Shown here one piece after another: positions 1 to 9,127 of a DNA stretch of 64,000 nt (position 1 is the stretch's first letter; each line of letters starts with the position of its first letter). The notes beneath the pieces were generated by a model. That model was not told the origin of the DNA. It saw nothing but the letters and a program-made list of their open reading frames with translations, and searched no databases. The position numbers and the translations under genes are program-made. This DNA is from Sphingobium phenoxybenzoativorans. Its GTDB lineage: Bacteria; Pseudomonadota; Alphaproteobacteria; Sphingomonadales; Sphingomonadaceae. The stretch covers positions 94,371 to 158,370 of the forward strand of contig NZ_MINO01000004.1 of NCBI RefSeq assembly GCF_001757355.1, written 5' to 3'.

Positions 1-756
1 CCGCAGGCAGCGCTCGCCATATGCGAGGATGCGGGGCGCAGGCCCAATCCGGGCACCAGCGCTCTTGCGCTCAGGACGCTTGCGCTGGGCCAATTGGACC
101 GGGTGGCGCAACGCGACCGGTTGCTGGGCATCAATCGTTTCGTTCGTATCCTGGATCATGAAGCCGCCCCAGGCGGGGGGGATTTGGTTCATTTCGGACA
201 GGCGCTTTGTGACGCCCTGCGCCATCACGCCTCGCTGACCTTCGAACCGGAAGGGCTGGTCACGCGGGCCGGACATCAGAGCAGCGAACTTGCCGGAGAA
301 AGCGGTCCGCTCGGTCAGCTTACCCAGATGGCCCGGACCGCGGTCATGGCCTATATGGCCGATCTCCCGGCCGGGGATCATCCCTTTATCGCCGCGCAAC
401 CAAAGGATTGGACGCTTACCCTGTGGGGTACGGTTCTGCAGCCGGGCGGCGAAGTCGGTCCCCACATTCATGCGCCGAACTGGCTGTCCGGCGTCTATTA
501 TCCCGATGACGATGCAATCAATCCGGCCGAAGCGCCTGCGGGCTGGTTCGAGATCGGAAAAGCCCCGGATGCCCATGGACCGAGCGATGGACTTCACCGG
601 ATCGCCCCGGCGGCCGGACGGATGATCCTGTTCCCATCCTACTATTATCACCGCACCCTGCCCTTTGGCGGAACACGCCCGCGCATCAGCTTCGCGTTCG
701 ATGTGGTGCCGGCCGGGCACGGCCGCCCTCACCGCTTGGCCGTGGGCAAGGCATAG
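1..756 (+). CDS. Putative 2OG-Fe(II) oxygenase, 5' end outside window
   Basis: The reading frame is open from the first base and ends at TAG, so the gene starts upstream. The C-terminal half resembles the putative 2OG-Fe(II) oxygenase family (2OG-FeII_Oxy_5). It has a metal-site motif in GPHIHAPNWLSGVYY, a distal His in YYYHRTLPF and an Arg in RISFAFD that would bind 2-oxoglutarate. The N-terminal part is Ala/Leu-rich and could be the end of a TPR region, which family members often carry. It converges on, and overlaps by 28 nt, the PQQ dehydrogenase on the other strand. The substrate is unknown. Confidence 0.75.
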   Translation, partial: PQAALAICEDAGRRPNPGTSALALRTLALGQLDRVAQRDRLLGINRFVRILDHEAAPGGGDLVHFGQALCDALRHHASLTFEPEGLVTRAGHQSSELAGESGPLGQLTQMARTAVMAYMADLPAGDHPFIAAQPKDWTLTLWGTVLQPGGEVGPHIHAPNWLSGVYYPDDDAINPAEAPAGWFEIGKAPDAHGPSDGLHRIAPAAGRMILFPSYYYHRTLPFGGTRPRISFAFDVVPAGHGRPHRLAVGKA

Positions 757-2768
757 GCGATGAGTGAATCTCCGGCAGGGGTCTGGAACCACATATGCTG
801 GCCGGTCGCCATCACCACGAACTGGCGCCCGCCCGCCATATAGGTCATCGGCGTGGACTGGCTGCCCGCGGGCAGCTTCGCCTTCCACAGTTCCGCGCCC
901 GTCTTCATGTCAAAGGCGCGCAGATAGCGATCCATCGTCGCTGCGACGAACAGCACCCCGCCGCGCGTGACGATGGTCCCACCGATATTGGGCGTACCAA
1001 GCTTCCAGTTCAACGCGGGCTTGAATGGCAGCTTATCGTCGATCGTACCCAGCGGCACATCCCACAGGGTCTTGCCACTTTTTAGGTCGATAGCGGTAAG
1101 CCCACCCCAGGGAGGAGGCGTGCAGGGTGCCCCCCAGGGCGAGAGCAGAAATTCGCGCTTAACTTCATAGGGCGTGCCGTCCATTGGCGACACGTCCGCC
1201 GTCGCGCTCAACTCGACCGAACTGCCCGCCGACTTGCGGCGCGGAATAAGCGTGATCAACGACGCTACCCGGCTTGAATTGACAAACATGATCTGATTGC
1301 CAGGGTCGACCGAGGCGGAACCCCAGTTCGCGCCGCCCGACGCCGCCGGATAGGTGATCGTGCCCTGCGTACTGGGGGGCGTGAACAGCCCTTCGTAACG
1401 ATGCTTGGCAATCAGGTCGCGGCACTTGCCACGATCCCAGAAGGTAAAGCCATAGGCGTCCTCTGGGCGAAGCCGGGTGCTGAACAGCGGCTTGGGCAAA
1501 CGGGGCACTGGCTGCGTCCTGGAAAGCCACTCGCCCTCCACCGCGCCCTGCGGCACCGGAACTTCGTCGATGGGGAACAGCGGCGTGCCGTTACGCCGGT
1601 CAAAGACGAAGATGAAACCCTGCTTGGTCGGCTGGATGACGGCGGGCACGCTCGCCCCGTTCCGCGTCACATCCACCAGCACCGGCTGTGACGGCGTGTC
1701 ATAATCCCAGATGTCATGATGCACGAGTTGCTGGTGCCACACGACCTTTCCGGTCTTGCCATCCAGCGCGACGATGGAATTGGCGTAGCGATTGTCGCCT
1801 GGACGCAGACCGCCATAATAGTCCGGCGAGGCGCTGGATGTCGGCACGAACACCAGATTACGCGCGCTGTCCACGGACATCACCGACCACATGTTGGCCG
1901 CGCCCGCATGATGCCGGGCATCGCCTATCCAATCCTTATCGGTTGGCCCCTTATCCTGCGGGATCGGCTCGAACGACCATAGCAGCGCGCCGGTCCGCAC
2001 GTCATAGCCGTTGATGGTCCCGCGCGGCGCGGCAGCCCGCACATTGTCGAGCACCATCGATCCGACAACGGCCACATCGCCGACAATCGCAGGCGGCGAC
2101 GCGAGCTTGAGTTCCCCCAGATGGCGTGGCGGCACGGCCTCCACCACCTTGATCGCCCCATCCTTGCCGAACCCGGCGCAGCTTTTCCCATTCGTGGCGT
2201 CGATGGCGATCATGCGCAAATCCACTGTCGCAGCGATGATGCGGTGTCGGCAAGGCGCGCCGGCGGGAACGGCATTATCGATCCATTGCGACACGCCGCG
2301 GCAGATATACTGGTTGGGAATGACGAAGTTCGGATCGACCTTGCTGTCATGCACCCATTTCTCGCGCCCGGTCGTGGGGTCAAGCGCGACTATCCGGCCG
2401 AAAGGCGTGCAGGTTATCAGCGATCCTGCCGCCAGGATCGGCGTCGTCTCGACCGTGCTGTTGGTCAGCATCGCGGCGCTGCGCCGCTTCATCTCGCCGC
2501 TGCTATAGGTCCAGGCGACCTGCAGATGCATGACGTTGCCGGGCCGGATCTGGCCGATGGGCGCATAACGATCACCGCCGCGCGACCCGCCCCAATCATC
2601 CCAACTGGAACTTTGCGGCTCTCCCGATGGAATGACCAGCGGCGGCAGGGGACGCGGCATCCACAGGTAGAGCGCAAGCAGGGCCAGGATCAGCACAAAG
2701 ACCGCCGGGATCAGGAACCGCTTCCTGCGGAACCATCTGCGGGATTGGGCCGGCGCGCGCATTTGCAT
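729..2768 (-). CDS. Membrane-anchored PQQ-dependent dehydrogenase (glucose/quinate dehydrogenase-like)
   Basis: This 679-residue quinoprotein would oxidise an alcohol or sugar at the periplasmic face and pass electrons to quinone. One membrane segment lies at about residues 17-39, where classical mGDH has five. A beta-propeller with repeated W-motifs follows (for example GKVVWHQQLVHHDIWDYD), and the C-terminal signature GTPNIGG...RAFDMKTGAELW is typical of the membrane-bound glucose/quinate group. There is no cytochrome c motif. It is the last gene of a minus-strand run from the TonB receptor through E1 alpha, E1 beta and the lipoyl protein. The substrate is not predictable; oxidation of a pathway intermediate is inferred from context. 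Confidence 0.85.
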   Translation of the reverse strand: MQMRAPAQSRRWFRRKRFLIPAVFVLILALLALYLWMPRPLPPLVIPSGEPQSSSWDDWGGSRGGDRYAPIGQIRPGNVMHLQVAWTYSSGEMKRRSAAMLTNSTVETTPILAAGSLITCTPFGRIVALDPTTGREKWVHDSKVDPNFVIPNQYICRGVSQWIDNAVPAGAPCRHRIIAATVDLRMIAIDATNGKSCAGFGKDGAIKVVEAVPPRHLGELKLASPPAIVGDVAVVGSMVLDNVRAAAPRGTINGYDVRTGALLWSFEPIPQDKGPTDKDWIGDARHHAGAANMWSVMSVDSARNLVFVPTSSASPDYYGGLRPGDNRYANSIVALDGKTGKVVWHQQLVHHDIWDYDTPSQPVLVDVTRNGASVPAVIQPTKQGFIFVFDRRNGTPLFPIDEVPVPQGAVEGEWLSRTQPVPRLPKPLFSTRLRPEDAYGFTFWDRGKCRDLIAKHRYEGLFTPPSTQGTITYPAASGGANWGSASVDPGNQIMFVNSSRVASLITLIPRRKSAGSSVELSATADVSPMDGTPYEVKREFLLSPWGAPCTPPPWGGLTAIDLKSGKTLWDVPLGTIDDKLPFKPALNWKLGTPNIGGTIVTRGGVLFVAATMDRYLRAFDMKTGAELWKAKLPAGSQSTPMTYMAGGRQFVVMATGQHMWFQTPAGDSLIAYALPTAKR

Positions 2769-2805
2769 CTCTTATCCTCAATAGCCTGTACCGCAGCGGG
2801 GCGGA

Positions 2806-3048
2806 TCAGTTCTCCAGCCGTGCGATCACAGCGCGTACATCCACTGTCTCGCCTTCCTGCGCGACGATCTCGACCAGCTTCCCACCGGCCGGGGACGGGA
2901 CTTCCACAGTGGTCTTCGCCGCCTCCACCTCGACCAGCAACTCACCGGCTTCGACCATGTCGCCCACCGACTTCAGCCATCGGATGATCTCACCATCCTG
3001 CATGCCCATCCCAAACTGGGGCAGCAGCACATCCACCGTCGCCATCAT
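2806..3048 (-). CDS. Stand-alone lipoyl-domain protein (E2-like, no acyltransferase domain)
   Basis: The 80 residues form just one biotinyl/lipoyl domain, with the modified lysine at about residue 45 in EVEAAKTTVEV. There is no peripheral-subunit-binding or catalytic E2 domain. Met1 and Met2 are both possible starts; AGGAG lies 3 nt before the first and 6 nt before the second. The gene is 12 nt downstream of E1 beta, so it probably carries the acyl group produced by the E1 pair. The missing acyltransferase and E3 must be supplied from elsewhere or are not needed. Confidence 0.85.
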   Translation of the reverse strand: MMATVDVLLPQFGMGMQDGEIIRWLKSVGDMVEAGELLVEVEAAKTTVEVPSPAGGKLVEIVAQEGETVDVRAVIARLEN

Positions 3049-3060
3049 ATTCTCCTTGCT

Positions 3061-4047
3061 TCAGGCAGGCACCGGCAAGCCGACGACCTTGCGCACAGCC
3101 GCCAAGATCCGTTCCTTGTTGGGATAAAGTGCTTTCTCGATCACTGGACTGAACGGCATATGCGTGTCCGGCGTGGTCACGCGCACGATCGGCGCGCGCA
3201 ACGTATCGAAGGCGTCCTCCACCACGATGGCGGAAATCTCGCTCGCGGCGCTGCAGGTCAGATGAGCCGGGTCGACCGCAACGACGCGCCCGGTTTTGCG
3301 CGCGGACTTCAGGATCGCCTCCCGGTCCAGCGGCGACAAAGTGCGGGGGTCAACAACCTCCGCCGATATGCCGTCGTCCGCCAGTATCTTCGCCGCAGCC
3401 ATCGCCATGGGAACCGCGCCACCAATGGCGAAGATACTGACGTCCGTTCCTTCGCGCTTCACCTCGGCCTTGCCGATCGGCACGATGAAGTCTGGGTCGT
3501 CCGGCACCTCTTCCTTACCGGACCAAAGGGTCGCATCCTCAAAACAGAAGACGGGATCATTGTCGCGGATCGCCGCCTTCAGCATGCCCTTCATATCGCG
3601 TGGGCCGGACGGCACAATGATCTTCAGCCCCGGCACACCCATCAGCATGGGATAGGGCCGGTCGGAATGCTGTGCGGCGTTGGAATTGCCGTAGAACATG
3701 CAACTGCGCACTACCAGCGGCAGGCTGGCCTGCCCGCCATAGATATAGCGCGATTTTGCGATGATGCTGACGATCTGGTCCATCGCCGGATAGAGGAAGG
3801 AGGACAGCGTGACATCGATGATCGGGCGCATGCCGACCATCGCCGCGCCCGCTCCCGCGCCGACAAAACCATTTTCGGAAATGGGAGTGTCACGCACCCG
3901 CTCCAGCCCGAAATTCTCGACAAAATCCGTCGTGGTGCCGAACACGTTGCAGACGATGTCCTCACCCATGATGAAGACCTTGTCATCGCGCTGCATCTCT
4001 TCGAGCTGGGCTGCGCGGATCGCCTCCAGAAATGTTATTCGTGCCAT
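3061..4047 (-). CDS. Thiamine-dependent dehydrogenase E1 component, beta subunit
   Basis: This 328-residue protein is a full-length E1 beta subunit of the pyruvate/acetoin/branched-chain 2-oxoacid dehydrogenase type. It begins with the family pattern ITFLEAIRAAQLEEM and MGEDI. It has the pyrimidine-binding region and the C-terminal transketolase domain with VVDPRTLSPLDREAI. With E1 alpha it should form an alpha2beta2 thiamine diphosphate enzyme that decarboxylates a 2-oxoacid or cleaves an acetoin-like ketol. It starts 22 nt after E1 alpha. Sequence alone does not separate acetoin from 2-oxoacid specificity. Confidence 0.9.
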   Translation of the reverse strand: MARITFLEAIRAAQLEEMQRDDKVFIMGEDIVCNVFGTTTDFVENFGLERVRDTPISENGFVGAGAGAAMVGMRPIIDVTLSSFLYPAMDQIVSIIAKSRYIYGGQASLPLVVRSCMFYGNSNAAQHSDRPYPMLMGVPGLKIIVPSGPRDMKGMLKAAIRDNDPVFCFEDATLWSGKEEVPDDPDFIVPIGKAEVKREGTDVSIFAIGGAVPMAMAAAKILADDGISAEVVDPRTLSPLDREAILKSARKTGRVVAVDPAHLTCSAASEISAIVVEDAFDTLRAPIVRVTTPDTHMPFSPVIEKALYPNKERILAAVRKVVGLPVPA

Positions 4048-4069
4048 CGGGTCTCTCCTCTCAATGGCG

Positions 4070-5065
4070 TCAGGCGGTCAGGAAGGCAGGAATGGGCAGG
4101 CGCTCTGACAAGACATCGTCGAACGCTTCCTCCTGTGTCGGATAGGGGCTTTCGCGGCCAAACGTGATTGCGTCCTCGACCTCGGCAACCACCTCCGTCT
4201 CGATCGTATCGAGCGTCGCTTCGGCAACGCCACCCTCAACCAGGCGTTTGCGATATTTCGTGATGGGGTCGCGGGAACGCCATTCGTCCACCTCGCCACC
4301 CCGGTCCAGCAAGACACGGCCCATATTTACGGCATGCTCTGCATAGCGATATGTCTTTGTCTCGATGAAGGTCGGGCCGCCGCCGGTCCGTGCGCGCGTC
4401 ACCGCCTCAGTCACGGCTTCGAACACCGCTTCGACATCCTGCCCATCAACGATGGCGGATGGCATGGAATAGGCCTTGGCGCGTTCGGCCACATCCTTGA
4501 CTGACACCATCGCCGACGCCGGAGTGGACACGGCATAACCATTATTCTCGCATAGGAAGATCACGGGCAGCGTCCACACCGCGGCGAGGTTGCACGCCTC
4601 ATGGAAAGCGCCTTCGTTCGACGCGCCATCACCGAAGAAGCAGAGCGAGACCCGGTCATTGCCCTGCAGCTTCGAACCCAGCGCTGCGCCGACGGCGACG
4701 GGCAGGCCCGACCCTACGATGCTCGTCTCGCCCAGGCTGCCGACCTTGAAGTCGGACAGGTGCATGGACCCACCCTTCCCCTTGCAGATGCCGGTGGCCT
4801 TGGCCAGCAGCTCCGCCATCAAAGGACGAAGCGCCGCCCCCTTGGCTATCGGATGCCCGTGGGAGCGATGCGTCCCGACCATATAGTCGTCGTCGCGCAG
4901 CGCCATGCAGGCGCCGACGCCCGACGCTTCTTGACCGGCATAGGTATGCAGCGAACCGGGAATTTCCCCGGCCGCATGCATCGCCTCCGCGCGGTCTTCA
5001 AAGTGGCGGATGCGCAGCATCCGCCTGTAGGATTCCAGCGACCTGTCATTGGTCTTGTCAGGCAT
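4070..5065 (-). CDS. Thiamine-dependent dehydrogenase E1 component, alpha subunit
   Basis: This 331-residue E1 alpha subunit has the thiamine diphosphate motif starting at GDGASNEGAFHEACN and ending at ENN. It also has the active-site loop THRSHGHPIAKG and the GSMHLSD segment usual in pyruvate/acetoin E1 alpha. It is encoded 21 nt after the TonB receptor and directly before E1 beta, so uptake and this enzyme are probably co-transcribed. No E2 core or lipoamide dehydrogenase gene follows, only a lone lipoyl domain. Confidence 0.9.
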   Translation of the reverse strand: MPDKTNDRSLESYRRMLRIRHFEDRAEAMHAAGEIPGSLHTYAGQEASGVGACMALRDDDYMVGTHRSHGHPIAKGAALRPLMAELLAKATGICKGKGGSMHLSDFKVGSLGETSIVGSGLPVAVGAALGSKLQGNDRVSLCFFGDGASNEGAFHEACNLAAVWTLPVIFLCENNGYAVSTPASAMVSVKDVAERAKAYSMPSAIVDGQDVEAVFEAVTEAVTRARTGGGPTFIETKTYRYAEHAVNMGRVLLDRGGEVDEWRSRDPITKYRKRLVEGGVAEATLDTIETEVVAEVEDAITFGRESPYPTQEEAFDDVLSERLPIPAFLTA

Positions 5066-5086
5066 AGAGGGCTCCTTGCTTGACCA

Positions 5087-7399
5087 TCAGAACTTCACCC
5101 CCAACTCCACGCCAAAGGAACGCGGCGGCGCATAGTTGGTGAAGTTGAAAAGACCGGCGACAGAGTTGCCGTTGACGCGGTAAATCTCATTGAGAAGGTT
5201 CGCGCCATAGAGCGAGACGCGATACCGTTCGCTCTCGTCAGACCAGTTGATGCTTGCGCCGACCAGCGTGCGCGCCTCGCCCTGCGTGAACTCGGCGTTC
5301 AGCGTCGTCGCTTCATATTCGGCCTGGTAATTTACGGTGCCAGTGAACGACACCTTTCCGATCGGCACGAACACGTCATAGGTCGCCGTAGCATTCAGCG
5401 TCCATTTCGGCAGGTTGCGCAGCTTCAGATATGAGGCATCATCATTGACGCCATCCCCGTTCACGTCGGTGATGAACTCATTATATTTGCCGTCCTGCCA
5501 GCCTGCGCTGAGCGATACGGTCAGGTTCTCGACCGGAACGGCGCTGGCCTCTGCCTCGATGCCCCAAACTTCTGCGGCGCCGGCATTTGTCGTCCGCGTT
5601 TCCTGACCAGGCAGCCCCGTGATGGGATCGGTGAACGGCACCACGGCGTCACGCTGAAGATTGTCATACTTCACATAGAAGCCAGCTATATTGAAGCGCA
5701 CGCGCTTGTCTGACGTCTCCGTCTTGAAGCCGAGTTCGAAGGAGTCCGCCGTCTCCTCCTTGAATGGCAGGGCGGACGTTGCGGACATCGCCTGTTCATT
5801 GAAGCCGCCCGATTTATAGCCCTGGCTGTAGGTGAAATAATTGTTGATGTTGTCGTTGATTTCCCACCGATAACCAGCGCGGAAAGTGGGACGGGAGAAG
5901 CTGGCGCTGGAGGCGTATTCCGGCCAGAAACCGGTCGCGATGGTCGAGCGGCGAACCTGCGGCCTTACCCGGAAGCTCTTGTCCTCCTTGGTGTAGCGTC
6001 CGCCCAGGATCAGGGCGAGCTTGTCCACCACCTTGAACTCGCCTTCACCAAAGACCGAATAGCTGTTGACGGTGTAATACATGTCCGACTGGTTCGGATC
6101 GGTCGTCGCTGTTGGATCGCCCAGGAAGCGAAGGAAACCGAGGAAGGAGGTGGCGTTCGCCGCCAGCCTCTGGCCCCAATACATACCGCCGACAGTGAAT
6201 TTCAGCCGGTCGCTGAAGTCAGAGGTGAAGCGTCCTTCAACACTATATTGCTTACGGGTGTCATCGCGGGTCGAATAGAATATCTTCGCGTCTTCGCCCG
6301 AATATTCGCTCGGCAGGATCGCCTTCGTCCGGCGGTATCCGCCAACGACGATGAAGCTGCCGACATCGGGCAGGTCTTTCTGCGCGCGCAGATAGACGCC
6401 GTCGACATCCAGTTGATGGCCGTTGAGCGTGCCGATGCAATTGGGATCGGTGGCGTTGCCCTCGCACAGCGTTAGGCTGGTGTTGAGCGGCTTCTTGCCG
6501 GTAACCTGGATGCCGGGATAGCCGACCTGCGCGAGCAGGAAGGATGCCGGCGTCTCGTTCACCGAAGGCGGGCTGTCGCTACGGTCACGCATGATTTCAT
6601 AGGTGAGCATGATGTCGGTGGTCGAATCCGGCGTCCAACGCAGCTTCGCGCGGGCATTGAACACATCCGAACCGCCGATGCGCCCGCCGCCATGGCTGGT
6701 GTCGTGATAATAGCCGCCGCTCTTGTGATAGGCACCCGCGACGCGCAGGGCTAACGTCTCGTCGACCAGCGGGATGTTGATCGCGGCCTTCACGTCCTTG
6801 GTGTTGAAGCTGGAATATCCCAGGCGCAATTCGCCACCCAGTTCATTTTCCGGCCGCTTCGTGATGATGTTCACGACGCCGCCAACCGTGTTCTTGCCGA
6901 ACAACGTACCCTGCGGGCCGCGCAGCACCTCGATCCGTTGCGTGTCGAACAGATCAAATAATTGGCTCTGTACGTTCGCGAGCACGAAATCGTCGACGAT
7001 CACGCCAACTGCCGGCTCGAACGTCAGGATGATGTCCGCCGTGGACTGACCGCGAATACCGATGGCGGCGGCATTGAAGCCCGGCACATTCGTAATGACG
7101 ACGTTCGGGATTTGACCGGCAAGGCCGCGAATATCCGTTACGAACTGACGATCAATCGCCGCTGCAGAAAAGGACGAAACGGCGATAGGCGCATCCTGCA
7201 GCGATTCCTCGCGCCGGCGGGCCGTCACCACGATTTCTTCAAGGGAAGTGATGCGCCCCTGTTCTGCATCGGTGCTCGTGGCTTGTTCAGGACTCGACTG
7301 CGCCAGCGCCGTACCGCTGACAGTGCTGAGCAGAAGCGCGGGAAGGCCGCATAGCGCCAGCCTTTGAAGACGCGCACTGTCCTTGGAAAAAATAAACAT
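5087..7399 (-). CDS. TonB-dependent outer-membrane receptor
   Basis: The 770 residues include a signal peptide ending near ALAQ (about residue 34) and a TonB box EIVVTA at residues 55-60. A plug domain follows with VLRGPQGTLFGKNTVGGVVN, then a beta-barrel ending in the aromatic residue of FGVELGVKF. It would import a scarce or large substrate across the outer membrane. It is the first gene of a minus-strand unit with the E1 pair, lipoyl protein and PQQ dehydrogenase. Its promoter region holds a perfect 13-bp inverted repeat that is not the operator found elsewhere in the cluster. Confidence 0.93.
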   Translation of the reverse strand: MFIFSKDSARLQRLALCGLPALLLSTVSGTALAQSSPEQATSTDAEQGRITSLEEIVVTARRREESLQDAPIAVSSFSAAAIDRQFVTDIRGLAGQIPNVVITNVPGFNAAAIGIRGQSTADIILTFEPAVGVIVDDFVLANVQSQLFDLFDTQRIEVLRGPQGTLFGKNTVGGVVNIITKRPENELGGELRLGYSSFNTKDVKAAINIPLVDETLALRVAGAYHKSGGYYHDTSHGGGRIGGSDVFNARAKLRWTPDSTTDIMLTYEIMRDRSDSPPSVNETPASFLLAQVGYPGIQVTGKKPLNTSLTLCEGNATDPNCIGTLNGHQLDVDGVYLRAQKDLPDVGSFIVVGGYRRTKAILPSEYSGEDAKIFYSTRDDTRKQYSVEGRFTSDFSDRLKFTVGGMYWGQRLAANATSFLGFLRFLGDPTATTDPNQSDMYYTVNSYSVFGEGEFKVVDKLALILGGRYTKEDKSFRVRPQVRRSTIATGFWPEYASSASFSRPTFRAGYRWEINDNINNYFTYSQGYKSGGFNEQAMSATSALPFKEETADSFELGFKTETSDKRVRFNIAGFYVKYDNLQRDAVVPFTDPITGLPGQETRTTNAGAAEVWGIEAEASAVPVENLTVSLSAGWQDGKYNEFITDVNGDGVNDDASYLKLRNLPKWTLNATATYDVFVPIGKVSFTGTVNYQAEYEATTLNAEFTQGEARTLVGASINWSDESERYRVSLYGANLLNEIYRVNGNSVAGLFNFTNYAPPRSFGVELGVKF

Positions 7400-7498
7400 T
7401 ATCTGTCTCCTCTCCTAAAACGTCACAATTTCTGCAATCGTCTTGATTATTATTGGAATAATTTAGATAATAATAAAATAATTTTGACTATAATAATC

Positions 7499-7528
7499 CA
7501 ATATTGAAAACTAATGTTTTCAATATTG
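7499..7528. promoter_or_regulatory. Perfect 13-bp inverted repeat upstream of the TonB receptor, probable operator
   Basis: The arms CAATATTGAAAAC (7499-7511) and GTTTTCAATATTG (7516-7528) are exact reverse complements separated by TAAT. They lie about 100 nt upstream of the receptor start in a very AT-rich 232-nt gap. There is no T-run on either side, and the stem is AT-rich, so a terminator is unlikely. A second short repeat, CATCAAT/ATTGATG (7593-7612), lies in the same gap. Binding by a dimeric regulator is inferred. Confidence 0.6.
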
Positions 7529-7631
7529 ATCGATATTATTTAAACTGATTCGGGTTATATTATAAAATATACTGTAATATCTGGAATTCATACATCAATA
7601 GGAAAATTGATGTTCATTTTAATGCCATATT

Positions 7632-8237
7632 TCATGCGGCGACGATCTCAACGGACTCCGGCAGAATATTGCCGTAAACTGGGTCGCCATGCCCCCACTC
7701 CCCCTTGGGCCGCATGGTCTTGAACAAGCCTTCATCCAGGATTTGATTGGATGGATTGCTATCGTTCCAATCCATCACCACCTGGCGCTTTGCGATCCGC
7801 CATTCCCCGTTCCGGCGCTCAAGCCGGTCCAGATAACGTCCCGCCATCACAAACTGCTCATTACCGGCGTCAAGGCCGCGCCCGCCACGCATCTGGAAAT
7901 AGCGCGATCCAAACATGGCCTCGGTCATGTTTTCCCGAACCCGGCAGGCGGAGTAGAGATAGCTTTCCGAACATGCGACATCGCCATCAACCTTGATGTC
8001 GACATTAAGCAGGCAATGGGTGCCCATTTCGAAATATTGGGTAATTTCGCTGATGATGAATTCGACAAATTCTGCGGCATTGCCGCTATAAATGCCGTGA
8101 ATATCGACCCCGTCAGGCCAATAAACGGTGCGCATCAACTCTACATCGGCCCGATCCAGCGCCCGGCAATAGCGGGTCAGCACGGCATAAACATCCCGCC
8201 GCGCCACCAGATTCTCCAGTTCCGCGCGCCGGCTCAT
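7632..8237 (-). CDS. SnoaL-like (NTF2-fold) protein, second copy
   Basis: This 201-residue single-domain protein belongs to the SnoaL-like/NTF2 fold group that includes dehydratases, isomerases and small subunits of ring hydroxylases. The N-terminus has the family pattern LVARRDVYAVLTRYCRALDR followed by DVELMRTVYWPDG. It overlaps the upstream paralogue by 4 nt, and the two are clearly related (YLDRLERRNGEWRI against YLDRFERRNGEWRI). It may catalyse dehydration or isomerisation of a pathway intermediate. A role as a Rieske beta-like partner is an alternative. Confidence 0.8.
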   Translation of the reverse strand: MSRRAELENLVARRDVYAVLTRYCRALDRADVELMRTVYWPDGVDIHGIYSGNAAEFVEFIISEITQYFEMGTHCLLNVDIKVDGDVACSESYLYSACRVRENMTEAMFGSRYFQMRGGRGLDAGNEQFVMAGRYLDRLERRNGEWRIAKRQVVMDWNDSNPSNQILDEGLFKTMRPKGEWGHGDPVYGNILPESVEIVAA

Positions 8238-8815
8238 GGCACATTAGCAAAGACGAGATCGCCCTGCCCTCTTTCTCCGCGCGGCTCCAGCGTAGCGAAC
8301 ATACCCTGATCAAGGATTTCGCCGGACGGACGATTGTCATTCCAGTCCATCACTACTTGGCGCTTCAGGATACGCCATTCACCATTGCGCCGCTCGAACC
8401 TGTCAAGATAACGGCCGCCGAAATAGAAATGATGGTGATTGGGATCGAGGCCCTTGCCATCGAACATCGCCATGTAGCGCGATCCGAAAATCTCATGCGC
8501 CTTGTCCTGCCGGACCTTGTGATAGGCGAACAGATAGGTTTCCGTGGAGGCGAAGTCGCCAGCAACTTCCATATGCACGTTCATCAGACCGTGCATCGTC
8601 ACCTCGAACCAATTCTGGATCTCGCGAACGATAAATTCGGCAAACTCCGCTGCATTGCCGTTGAACACGCCGTGATTGTCGATGCCATCCGGCCAATAGA
8701 CCGTCTTCATCAGTTCCACATCGGCGCGATCCAGCGCGCGGGAATAGCGGGTGAGGACATCATATATGTCTCGCCGCGCAATCAGGTCCTCAATATCCTC
8801 GTCCGTCACGGCCAC
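8234..8815 (-). CDS. SnoaL-like (NTF2-fold) protein, first copy
   Basis: This is a 193-residue paralogue of the next gene downstream, with the same DLIARRDIYDVLTRYSRALD start and the His-rich stretch DPNHHHFYFGGRYLDRF. Tight overlap with the next gene implies co-translation and perhaps a heteromeric enzyme. It follows the two ABM genes by 16 nt in one minus-strand operon. Dehydratase or isomerase activity is inferred from fold only. Confidence 0.8.
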   Translation of the reverse strand: MAVTDEDIEDLIARRDIYDVLTRYSRALDRADVELMKTVYWPDGIDNHGVFNGNAAEFAEFIVREIQNWFEVTMHGLMNVHMEVAGDFASTETYLFAYHKVRQDKAHEIFGSRYMAMFDGKGLDPNHHHFYFGGRYLDRFERRNGEWRILKRQVVMDWNDNRPSGEILDQGMFATLEPRGERGQGDLVFANVP

Positions 8816-8830
8816 TATGTCTCTCCTCTT

Positions 8831-9127
8831 TTATGTCAGCGAGCGGTAGAAAATGATCTTCATCTCCTCGGCCAGGCATTCGACGATTGGCGGCACGAGC
8901 CGGTCGTGAAAATCGATATGCATGTGATGTTCAAAGGCGGCATCGTCGCGGAAAGTGGCGACGATCTGGAACAGGTCAGCGTCGTCGTCGGACTGGAAAA
9001 GTTCGTAGACGAGCGCGTCCGGCTCCTGCGCATGCACTAGACCGCGCAACTCTTTCTGCAGATCGATCAGCTCCTGCCGCTTTTCAGGCTTGGTCCTGAG
9101 CTGGGCGATAAAGCTCTTGCCGCTCAT
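8831..9127 (-). CDS. ABM-family (antibiotic biosynthesis monooxygenase-like) protein
   Basis: This 98-residue ferredoxin-like alpha/beta barrel protein has the ABM patterns IAQLRTKPEKRQELIDL, YELFQSDDDADLF and HMHIDFHDRLVP. Such small dimeric proteins act as cofactor-free quinol monooxygenases or bind pathway intermediates. Its start codon overlaps the stop of the other ABM gene by one base. It probably acts on hydroquinone-like or reactive carbonyl intermediates in this cluster; that is inference. Confidence 0.8.
   Translation of the reverse strand: MSGKSFIAQLRTKPEKRQELIDLQKELRGLVHAQEPDALVYELFQSDDDADLFQIVATFRDDAAFEHHMHIDFHDRLVPPIVECLAEEMKIIFYRSLT

Noticed and set aside
7499..7528. The palindrome as an intrinsic terminator of the SnoaL operon
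   Set aside because: The stem is AT-rich and no T-run follows on the minus strand; a promoter-side operator fits better.
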